64,000 nt of DNA from Polaribacter litorisediminis. Its GTDB lineage: Bacteria; Bacteroidota; Bacteroidia; Flavobacteriales; Flavobacteriaceae. The number at the start of each line of letters is the position of its first letter. Positions within the stretch are counted from its first letter, which is position 1. The notes beneath the pieces were generated by a model. The model was not told the origin of the DNA, ran no database searches, and saw nothing but the letters and a program-made list of their open reading frames with translations. Shown in pieces: positions 46,482-53,345 of the stretch. The DNA lies in NCBI RefSeq assembly GCF_019968605.1, contig NZ_CP082966.1, positions 917,001 through 981,000 on the forward strand, given 5' to 3'. The position numbers and the translations under genes are program-made.

Positions 46482-49412
46482 ATGAAACTTTATAAATCTT
46501 TTTTTTATCTCTCCCTACTTTTTTTTGTGGGCTGTACACAAGACAAAATTGAAGAAGCAAAAAAAGACAAAAAGCTTATCTCTTATGTAAATCCGTTTAT
46601 TGGAACCGGCGGTCATGGGCATACATATCCGGGTGCCACGATGCCTTTTGGGATGATGCAACTATCACCAGACACTCGTTTAGATGGTTGGGATGGTTGT
46701 TCTGGATACCATTATTCAGATACTGAAATTTACGGATTTTCACATACACATTTAAGCGGAACGGGAGTTTCTGATTATGGAGATATTTTATTAATGCCCA
46801 CTAATAAACTAATTTTTAATAATGGCGCTGACGGAAAAGAAGGTTATAAAAGTAAATTTTCTCATGAGAATGAAGAAGCTGAACCGGGTTTTTATAAAGT
46901 CCATTTAGACGATACAAATATAGATGTTGCTTTAACGCTTTCTAAACGAAGTGGCATGCATCAATATAATTTTCCAGCTTCGGATAATCAGTTTGTAATT
47001 TTAGACTTAGTACACAGGGATAAAGTATTAGATGCAAAAATTAATAGAATTTCAGACACAGAATTAACAGGTTACCGTTTTTCCGAAGCTTGGGCAACAG
47101 ACCAACGTTTATTTTTTGCCATCGAAACTTCCCATTCTTTTACTGATGTTTTACAATCACCACCTAAAAAAGGGTTGGCAGGAGCTCAGAAAATAGCTTT
47201 GAATTTTATCAATCCAAATAATGAGCCAGTTAGTATCAAAATAGGAATTTCGGCAGTGGATATAGAAGGTGCAAAGAAAAATTTAGAAGCCGAAATAGGA
47301 AATCAAACTTTTGAGGAAGTCAAAAAAACTGCACAAGATTTTTGGGAGAAACAATTAGAAAAAATTGTAGTAGAGGATACTAATGAAGATCATAAAGTCA
47401 ATTTTTATACTTCCATGTATCATGTTTCCATCGCACCCAATTTGTATCAGGATGTAGATGGAAGATATCGAGGAATGGATATGAAAATTCATGAAACCAA
47501 AGATTTTGATTATTACACTGTTTTTTCTTTATGGGATACTTACCGGGCAGCTCATCCGCTGTATACAATCATAGAACAAGAAAAGACCAACGATTTTATC
47601 AACACTTTTTTGGCGAAATATGATGAAGGAGGCATCATGCCAATTTGGGATTTAGCCGCAAATTACACAGGTTGTATGATTGGCTATCACGCCGTGCCTG
47701 TAATTGCAGATGCGTATTTAAAAGGAATTAGAAGCTATGATGTGGAGAAAGCGTTTAAGGCGATGAAACATTCTGCAACTCGTGATAAATTAGGGCTAGA
47801 TTCTTATAAAAACTTCGGATTTATTCCTGTTGAAAAAGAATCTGAATCGGTCTCTAAAACTTTGGAGTATGCCTATGACGATTGGACAATTGCACAAATG
47901 GCGAAGTCATTAGGGAAAGAAGATGATTATAAAATGTACTCAGAAAGAGCGCAATATTATAAGAATGTTTTTGACCCTGAAAGTCAATTTATGAGAGGAC
48001 GTTTTAGAAATACTTGGTTTGCACCTTTTGATCCGTATGAAGTGAATTTTAATTATACAGAAGCAAATTCTTGGCAATACAGTTTTTACGTACCACAAGA
48101 TATTACTGGATTTACAAAATTATTGGGAGGTAAAGCACAATTGGAAAATCAATTAGATAAATTATTTACGGCAGAAGATAAAACTTCTGGAAGTCACCAA
48201 GTAGATATTACAGGTTTGATTGGGCAATATGCACACGGAAACGAACCAAGTCATCACATGGCGTATTTGTATAATTTTGTAAATAAACCTGGCAAAACCC
48301 AAGAAAAAGTCCGTCAGATTTTAACAGAATTGTATACAAATACACCAGATGGGATTTCAGGAAACGAAGATTGTGGACAAATGAGTGCCTGGTATATTTT
48401 TAGTTCGCTGGGTTTTTATCCTGTTACGCCTGGTTCTAATCAATATATCATTGGTTCGCCTTTGTTTGAAAAAGCGACGATCAATCTAGAAAGCGGAAAA
48501 TCATTTACAGTTGAAGCTAAAAATCAATCTGAAGAAAATAAATACATCAAATCTGTAAAACTCAATGGAGAAAATTATGAGTATTCTTTTATCAATCATT
48601 CTGATATTATGAATGGAGGAAATTTGGTTTTTGAAATGACAAATGAACCTTCAAATTGGGGGACAAAAGATAAATTTATTCCATCAACAAAAATTGATGA
48701 GCATGTAATTGTGGCTTCACCATTTATTGCAAAAGGAGCTATTGCTTTTAAAGGAAGTACAGAGGTTAGTTTAGGAAATGTAGACAAAGAAGCTAGTGTA
48801 TATTATAGACTAGGTTCTAAAGGTGGATTTAAAAAATATGAGAAACCATTGACCATTGCTAAATTTATGAATTTAGCTGTATATGCTGAGAAAGCTGGAA
48901 TTAAAAGCAAAACGATTACCACTGATTTCTATAAAATAGATCCAAATCTAAAAATTGATTTACTAAGTGACTATGCAAATCAGTACAATGCAGGAGGAAA
49001 TAATGCTTTAATCGATGGAATCTTGGGAACAGAGGATTTTAGAACAGGAACCTGGCAGGGCTATTTTGATACAGATTTAGTGGCAGTTGTTGATTTAGGA
49101 AGTCAGAAAGAAATTAATGAAGTTTCGGTAAGTTTTTTGCAAGATCAAAGAAGTTGGATTTTTTATCCGACTGAAGTTACATGTTTAATTTCTTCTGATA
49201 ATAAAAATTTTGAAGTTGGTTATTATAGAATAGATAATACAACAGAATCTGATGAAGTAAAAATTAGAGAAATTAAAATTCCTTTTGAGAATAAAAATAT
49301 TAGATACATAAAAATCATCGCAAAAAAATTAGGCAAACTTCCAGCATGGCATTTAGGCTACAAACATGATGGTAGAAGTTGGTTGTTTGTTGATGAAATT
49401 CAAATTAAATAA
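46482..49412 (+). CDS. GH92 alpha-mannosidase lipoprotein
   Basis: This 976-residue lipoprotein has signal and lipobox LSLLFFVGC. It shows strong GH92 hallmarks: NPFIGTGGHGHTYPGATMPF near residue 40, GFSHTHLSGTGVSDYGD near residue 88, the NEPSHHMAYLYN motif with the catalytic glutamate near residue 588, and GNEDCGQMSAWY near residue 627. GH92 enzymes are calcium-dependent exo-alpha-mannosidases that trim high-mannose N-glycans. The C-terminal domain (from about 835) repeats the YNAGGNNALIDGI motif of the adjacent GH20 protein. It is transcribed divergently from GH20 across 40 bases. Confidence 0.95.
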   Translation: MKLYKSFFYLSLLFFVGCTQDKIEEAKKDKKLISYVNPFIGTGGHGHTYPGATMPFGMMQLSPDTRLDGWDGCSGYHYSDTEIYGFSHTHLSGTGVSDYGDILLMPTNKLIFNNGADGKEGYKSKFSHENEEAEPGFYKVHLDDTNIDVALTLSKRSGMHQYNFPASDNQFVILDLVHRDKVLDAKINRISDTELTGYRFSEAWATDQRLFFAIETSHSFTDVLQSPPKKGLAGAQKIALNFINPNNEPVSIKIGISAVDIEGAKKNLEAEIGNQTFEEVKKTAQDFWEKQLEKIVVEDTNEDHKVNFYTSMYHVSIAPNLYQDVDGRYRGMDMKIHETKDFDYYTVFSLWDTYRAAHPLYTIIEQEKTNDFINTFLAKYDEGGIMPIWDLAANYTGCMIGYHAVPVIADAYLKGIRSYDVEKAFKAMKHSATRDKLGLDSYKNFGFIPVEKESESVSKTLEYAYDDWTIAQMAKSLGKEDDYKMYSERAQYYKNVFDPESQFMRGRFRNTWFAPFDPYEVNFNYTEANSWQYSFYVPQDITGFTKLLGGKAQLENQLDKLFTAEDKTSGSHQVDITGLIGQYAHGNEPSHHMAYLYNFVNKPGKTQEKVRQILTELYTNTPDGISGNEDCGQMSAWYIFSSLGFYPVTPGSNQYIIGSPLFEKATINLESGKSFTVEAKNQSEENKYIKSVKLNGENYEYSFINHSDIMNGGNLVFEMTNEPSNWGTKDKFIPSTKIDEHVIVASPFIAKGAIAFKGSTEVSLGNVDKEASVYYRLGSKGGFKKYEKPLTIAKFMNLAVYAEKAGIKSKTITTDFYKIDPNLKIDLLSDYANQYNAGGNNALIDGILGTEDFRTGTWQGYFDTDLVAVVDLGSQKEINEVSVSFLQDQRSWIFYPTEVTCLISSDNKNFEVGYYRIDNTTESDEVKIREIKIPFENKNIRYIKIIAKKLGKLPAWHLGYKHDGRSWLFVDEIQIK

Positions 49413-49470
49413 CGTCATTGCGAATGAGGAACGATGGAAGCAATTTTTTCCTATGAAAACAGATTGCTTC
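49413..49470. repeat. GTCATTGCGA...GAAGCAAT palindromic repeat
   Basis: Beginning one base after the GH92 stop codon, this contains GTCATTGCGAATGAGGAACGA and then GAAGCAAT (49437-49444) facing ATTGCTTC (49463-49470). It matches the pattern of the GTCATTGCGAGGAACGAAGCAATC repeats common in Bacteroidetes. The long frame that runs through it toward the asparaginase gene is therefore not coding here. Confidence 0.7.
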
Positions 49471-49500
49471 GAAAACTCTCAAGAACAAATCATATATAAA

Positions 49501-50502
49501 ATGAAAAGAAGAAACTTTATAAAAAAAGCATCAGCAACAGGTTTAGGATTGGTAGCAGTTTCATCAACTTTTATGAGTTGTGATGAAACCAAAGAAGATA
49601 AAAAAATAGTTTCACCAATTTCGGAAGTTATAAAACCATTGGTCATTGCAACTTGGAAAACAGATTTAGCCGTAGAAACTGCAGCGGCAGTTTTAGAAAA
49701 AGGAGGAACCGCTTTAGAAGCTGTTGAGCAAGGTTGTAGAATTGAAGAAGCCAATGAGAAAGGGCAGTCTGTGGGTAAAGGAGGTTTGCCAGATAGAGAC
49801 GGGGATGTTACTTTAGATGCTTGTATTATGAATGAAAAAGGAGATTATGGAGCTGTTTTAGGTGTAAAAAACATTAAACATGTAATTTCCGTAGCTAGAA
49901 AAGTAATGGAAGCGACCCCTCATGTAATGTTAGTAGGTGTAGGAGCCGAAAAATTCGCCCTTTCACAAGGTTTTAAAAGAGAAAACTTGTTAACAGAAGC
50001 TTCTAAAAAAGCATGGGAAAAATGGAAAATTAAATCAGAATACAAACCGATTATCAATATCGAAAACCATGATACAATTGGTATGCTGGCGATTGACAAA
50101 AAAGGTAATATTTCGGGTGCTTGTACCACGAGTGGTTTGGCATATAAAATGGCAGGTAGAGTAGGAGATTCCCCTATTATTGGAGGTGGTTTATTTGTTG
50201 ATAATGAAATTGGCGGAGCCTCTGCCACGGGTTTAGGTGAAGAAGTTTTAAAAACGGTGGGAAGTTTTTTAATTGTCGAATTAATGCGTCAAGGAAAATC
50301 ACCGCAAGAAGCTTGTGAAGAAGCTATCGGAAGAATCGTAAACAAACCTGGAAAGGATTTTACTAATTTTCAAGTAGGATATATTGCCGTAAACAAACAA
50401 GGACAAACTGGCGCTTATTCCATTCACGAGTGGTTTAGTTATAATATTTATAAGAATAAGAAAAACCAAAATATCAAATCAGATTATTTTAACAAAGTAT
50501 AA
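49501..50502 (+). CDS. Glycosylasparaginase (N4-(beta-N-acetylglucosaminyl)-L-asparaginase)
   Basis: This 333-residue Ntn-hydrolase precursor cleaves the GlcNAc-Asn bond, the last bond of an N-glycan. The self-cleavage site and nucleophile is T192 in NHDTIGM. Downstream lie TTSGLAYKMAGRVGDSPIIG and GASATGLGEE. The start is taken at 49501 because it yields a twin-arginine signal (MKRRNFIKKASATGLG) with lipobox FMSC (C27). The frame open to 49366 runs through the GH92 end and a repeat. Tat export is suited to a folded cofactor-free precursor. It is followed two bases later by the sugar transporter. Confidence 0.93.
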   Translation: MKRRNFIKKASATGLGLVAVSSTFMSCDETKEDKKIVSPISEVIKPLVIATWKTDLAVETAAAVLEKGGTALEAVEQGCRIEEANEKGQSVGKGGLPDRDGDVTLDACIMNEKGDYGAVLGVKNIKHVISVARKVMEATPHVMLVGVGAEKFALSQGFKRENLLTEASKKAWEKWKIKSEYKPIINIENHDTIGMLAIDKKGNISGACTTSGLAYKMAGRVGDSPIIGGGLFVDNEIGGASATGLGEEVLKTVGSFLIVELMRQGKSPQEACEEAIGRIVNKPGKDFTNFQVGYIAVNKQGQTGAYSIHEWFSYNIYKNKKNQNIKSDYFNKV

Positions 50503-50504
50503 AA

Positions 50505-51824
50505 ATGACATCAACATCAACCAATAAATCATACAAAAGTGCCTTTATATTTTTAACAATCTTATTTTTTCTTTGGGGATTTATTACAGTTTTGGTTGAT
50601 AGTTTAGTGCCAAGATTAAAAGATGTTTTTGAAATGTCTTATGCAAAAACAGTTTTGGTGCAATTTGCATTTTTTGTTGCATTCTTTGTGTTTTCATTAC
50701 CGGCAGGTTTTATTTTGTCTAAAATAGGATATAAAAAAGGAATTGTTTTAGGGTTGTTAACCATGGCTTTAGGCTGTTTGTTATTTTATCCTGCAGCAGC
50801 TTACAGAGCATTTCCTGTTTTTTTAATTGGTTATTTTACGCTTGCTGGCGGAATTACAATTTTGCAAGTAGCGGCAAACCCTTATGTTGCTTTGTTAGGT
50901 TCTGAAGACGGCGCAAGTAGTCGTTTAAATTTATCGCAAGCATTTAACTCTTTAGGAACCACAATTGCGCCAGTTGTTGGGGCTTTATTTTTATTAAGCG
51001 ATTCTGTAAAAACATCTGCAGAAATCGATGTATTGTCAGCAATAGAAAAATCAAATTACTATATAGTAGAAGCTGAAACTGTGCAAACTCCGTTTTTATG
51101 GATCGCATTTTTTATTGTTGTTTTAGCCGTTGTTTTTTTGTTTATTAAATTACCAAAATTAATGCGAGAAAGTCCGAAAGGAGGATATGTTACCTTGTTG
51201 AAAAACAAAGTGCTATTAATGGGCGCTTTAGGAATTTTCGTTTATGTTGGCGCAGAAGTTGCCATTGGTAGTTTTTTAGTAAATTATTTTTCTGATATGA
51301 ATTTGGCTATCATCATTAAAGAAAATGAAACCATGATGCATATTGCAAACACAATTGCTAGTACTTTTAATAAAACATTTTCTGGATCGGATTCAAAATC
51401 TTTATTAGGGATTTTTGTAATATTCTATTGGGGAGGAGCAATGATTGGACGTTTTGTTGGTGCGTATTTAAATACAATTATGATGCCTGGAAAAGTGTTG
51501 AGTATTTTTGCTTTCTTAGCTATTTTCATGATTTTAATTTCAATGAATACAATAGGGTTACTTTCTATGTGGTCTATTTTAGCGGTGGGATTATTTAACT
51601 CCATTATGTTTCCAACTATTTTTACATTGAGTTTAGAAGGGTTGGGAGATTTAAAAGCACAAGCTTCTGGCTTGCTTTGTTTGGCAATTGTGGGCGGTGC
51701 TATTGTGCCTTTTATTTTCGGTAGTTTAATTGATGGTTATGGTTTTAAAACAGCGTTTATTTTAACCATTTTATGTTATGGCTATATTTTGTTTTATGGG
51801 AGGTTGAAAACAAGGAAAATATAG
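50505..51824 (+). CDS. Sugar:proton MFS transporter, FucP/NagP-like
   Basis: This 439-residue transporter has 12 hydrophobic segments and the FucP-family motifs FLWGFITVLVDSLVPRLKD near residue 20 and LAGGITILQVAANPYVALLG near residue 117. It begins two bases after the glycosylasparaginase gene and closes the N-glycan cluster. GlcNAc or mannose released by the periplasmic enzymes are the likely substrates. The specificity is inferred from context. Confidence 0.9.
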   Translation: MTSTSTNKSYKSAFIFLTILFFLWGFITVLVDSLVPRLKDVFEMSYAKTVLVQFAFFVAFFVFSLPAGFILSKIGYKKGIVLGLLTMALGCLLFYPAAAYRAFPVFLIGYFTLAGGITILQVAANPYVALLGSEDGASSRLNLSQAFNSLGTTIAPVVGALFLLSDSVKTSAEIDVLSAIEKSNYYIVEAETVQTPFLWIAFFIVVLAVVFLFIKLPKLMRESPKGGYVTLLKNKVLLMGALGIFVYVGAEVAIGSFLVNYFSDMNLAIIIKENETMMHIANTIASTFNKTFSGSDSKSLLGIFVIFYWGGAMIGRFVGAYLNTIMMPGKVLSIFAFLAIFMILISMNTIGLLSMWSILAVGLFNSIMFPTIFTLSLEGLGDLKAQASGLLCLAIVGGAIVPFIFGSLIDGYGFKTAFILTILCYGYILFYGRLKTRKI

Positions 51825-51835
51825 TTTTTTGATTT

Positions 51836-51995
51836 GCTAACGAGTTTGTAAATGGTAGTTGCGGTTTAAAGTACTAAAATAAGTAAACATTAACAAACAT
51901 ATAAAGTCCGTTCGAACTTTCATAAATAAGCGATAAGCAAGCAATAAATTATACAAGTTTTTGGTAGTATTTGTTTTTATTATTCGTATATTCAA
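51836..51995. repeat. Non-coding element with internal palindromes upstream of the HEPN/SecB cassette
   Basis: It begins GCTAACGAGTTTGTA and contains a near-palindrome AAAGTCCG-TTCGAACTTT at 51903-51920. Repeated short AATAAG/ATAAGC words and TACAAGTTTTTGG follow near its end. It looks like the structured intergenic elements that border accessory genes in flavobacteria. The GCTAACG heptamer recurs inverted after the cassette. Exact ends are uncertain. Confidence 0.45.
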
Positions 51996-52001
51996 TTGTT
52001 G

Positions 52002-52009
52002 TATATTTG
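52002..52009 (+). promoter_or_regulatory. -7 promoter element of the HEPN/SecB cassette
   Basis: TATATTTG (followed by C) matches the TAnnTTTG consensus and is identical to the rpmH box at 60154. It lies 36 bases before the TTG start of the HEPN gene. A TTTG at 51970-51973 is too far away to be a standard -33 box. Confidence 0.55.
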
Positions 52010-52045
52010 CAACCTCTTAAAATGATGTTTTAATAAAGTTATTGA

Positions 52046-52435
52046 TTGAGTTTTTTAAATAATAAATCAGATTTTAATTTAGAAGGAGCAAAGGTCTTAA
52101 TTGAAAACAACCTTTTTGCTCCAAGTGTACATTGTTCATATTATTCTGTCTTTCAGAAGTTAAAGTATAAATATATTACAAAGGCAAGCATTTCTTATAA
52201 TGTACTAACTCAAAATATAATTGCCGATAAGAGAAATACTCATAAATATATCATCGATGAATTTTGTGACTTTATTCAAGACAGATATAAAAAAAGAGAT
52301 ATTAAAAATAAAATAAATGATTTAAAAGCTTTCAGAAATCAATCAGACTATGATGATATAGAAATAAATCATAGTAAAAGTAGTCTGGCATTAGCTAAAA
52401 GCGAGGAATTATTAAAAGAATTAAAGACTTTATAA
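52046..52435 (+). CDS. HEPN-like protein, possible toxin of a toxin-antitoxin-chaperone cassette, TTG start
   Basis: This 129-residue all-helical protein starts at a TTG. The codon before it is TGA, and no ATG occurs anywhere in the frame, so no other start is plausible. The early VHCSYYSVFQKLKY segment (about 28-41) and LKAFRNQSDYDD (R97...Y102) near the C-terminus match the pattern of HEPN proteins. The canonical Rx4-6H ribonuclease motif is not present; the R97-N98-x2-D101-Y102 version belongs to a variant subgroup. It is four bases upstream of the next gene. The toxin role is inference from the SecB-like gene two places on. Confidence 0.72.
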   Translation: MSFLNNKSDFNLEGAKVLIENNLFAPSVHCSYYSVFQKLKYKYITKASISYNVLTQNIIADKRNTHKYIIDEFCDFIQDRYKKRDIKNKINDLKAFRNQSDYDDIEINHSKSSLALAKSEELLKELKTL

Positions 52436-52439
52436 AATT

Positions 52440-52820
52440 ATGAATTCAATAGAAGTATTAAAAGCGGAATTACAAGAATTATTTTCTTTAATTGATGGTA
52501 TTGAAATAAGATACGAATTTAAAAAAAGTACTTTTACTCACATTGTAGAGGTAAAACCTTTAGATTTATTTAGTTCTAATAGTCTATACATAGAAAAAGA
52601 AATAGAGTTAGAGGAGAAGTTTTCTGAATTATTTCCTAATGAAGATTTGGTTTTTGTTTCAGAAAATTCTTTATCAAAAATAGAAGAAGCAGATTTGACA
52701 TTAATATCTTTCAAGGTGTCTTATAAACAGGAAAAACAGATGTTTTATTCTATTGGTGAACTTATTAATGATTTTCAGATGGATATAAATAGTGAAATTA
52801 ATTATGCATTAGCAGCTTAG
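52440..52820 (+). CDS. Unrecognised 126-aa protein ending in an ssrA-like NYALAA degron (possible antitoxin)
   Basis: This 126-residue acidic protein is of mixed alpha/beta character, with no family I can name and no GSxxxG nucleotidyltransferase motif, so it is not an MNT-type antitoxin. Features are THIVEVKPLDLF near residue 34 and LFPNEDLVFVSENSL near residue 64. The C-terminal helix ends SEINYALAA, whose last six residues equal the end of the classical ssrA tag recognised by ClpXP. It lies between the HEPN gene (four bases before) and the SecB-like gene (15 bases after). An unstable antitoxin held by the chaperone would fit. Confidence 0.65.
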   Translation: MNSIEVLKAELQELFSLIDGIEIRYEFKKSTFTHIVEVKPLDLFSSNSLYIEKEIELEEKFSELFPNEDLVFVSENSLSKIEEADLTLISFKVSYKQEKQMFYSIGELINDFQMDINSEINYALAA

Positions 52821-52835
52821 TTTTAAATAAAAAAA

Positions 52836-53246
52836 ATGGAAAATTCAGAATTTCAATTTATTGGGTTTTTAATAAAAAAATCTAAGATAGAAATAAATAG
52901 TACTAAAGATTTGGACTTATCAATTAAGTTCAAACCTTCAGGTAAGTTGAATAAAGTTAATTCTACATTTAAATTAGTTTTGGATATTCTTATTACAGAA
53001 AAAAATAATGAACTAAATATAGAAGTTCAGTCAGAAGGAGAGTTTGTTTATAATAATTTGACTGATGAAAGATTAAATCAATTTTTGTATTTAAATGCAC
53101 CAGCGATATTATTTCCTTACATAAGGTCATATATAACAAGTTTAACTGCTCTTTCAGGAGTTAGTCCAATAGTATTACCAACATTGAATTTAAGCAGTCT
53201 TAAAGATGAATTAAAAAAGAATGTTACTGTTGTAGACAAGACTTAA
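52836..53246 (+). CDS. SecB-like chaperone
   Basis: This 136-residue protein has the SecB fold signature: a beta-sheet region (about 1-75: VNSTFKLVLDILITE), then LNAPAILFPYIRSYITSL, corresponding to the LFPYAR region of SecB, and SPIVLPTLNLSSLKDEL, corresponding to the FPPLxLxPINFxxLY region. The overall size is close to SecB (about 155). A solitary SecB-like gene at the end of a small three-gene cassette is the arrangement of toxin-antitoxin-chaperone systems. There the chaperone protects the antitoxin from proteolysis. A general export role cannot be excluded. Confidence 0.8.
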   Translation: MENSEFQFIGFLIKKSKIEINSTKDLDLSIKFKPSGKLNKVNSTFKLVLDILITEKNNELNIEVQSEGEFVYNNLTDERLNQFLYLNAPAILFPYIRSYITSLTALSGVSPIVLPTLNLSSLKDELKKNVTVVDKT

Positions 53247-53258
53247 TTACTGCCAATG

Positions 53259-53307
53259 CGTTAGCGAATATGCGTCATTTTAATAACTTATAATCGTCGT
53301 TAGCGAA
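53259..53307. repeat. Two CGTTAGCGAA direct repeats after the SecB-like gene
   Basis: CGTTAGCGAA occurs at 53259-53268 and 53298-53307, 39 bases apart. Its core CGTTAGC is the reverse complement of GCTAACG at 51836-51842 upstream of the cassette. In such AT-rich DNA these GC-containing words stand out. Confidence 0.5.
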
Positions 53308-53345
53308 GTTAGTTTTTTTGAATCAAAAAATTAAATGAATGCGAC

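Noticed and set aside
49366..49500. N-terminal extension of the glycosylasparaginase from the earlier ATG
   Set aside because: It overlaps the end of GH92 and reads through a palindromic repeat. The ATG at 49501 gives a clear Tat lipoprotein signal.
52440..52820. Middle cassette gene as an MNT (minimal nucleotidyltransferase) antitoxin of a HEPN-MNT pair
   Set aside because: There is no GSxxxG or D-x-D motif in the sequence, so it is not the standard partner of HEPN toxins.
51836..53307. Flanking GCTAACG/CGTTAGC motifs as integron attC sites
   Set aside because: They do not fit RYYYAAC/GTRRRY-type core sites, and no integrase gene is in the window. They were kept only as repeats.
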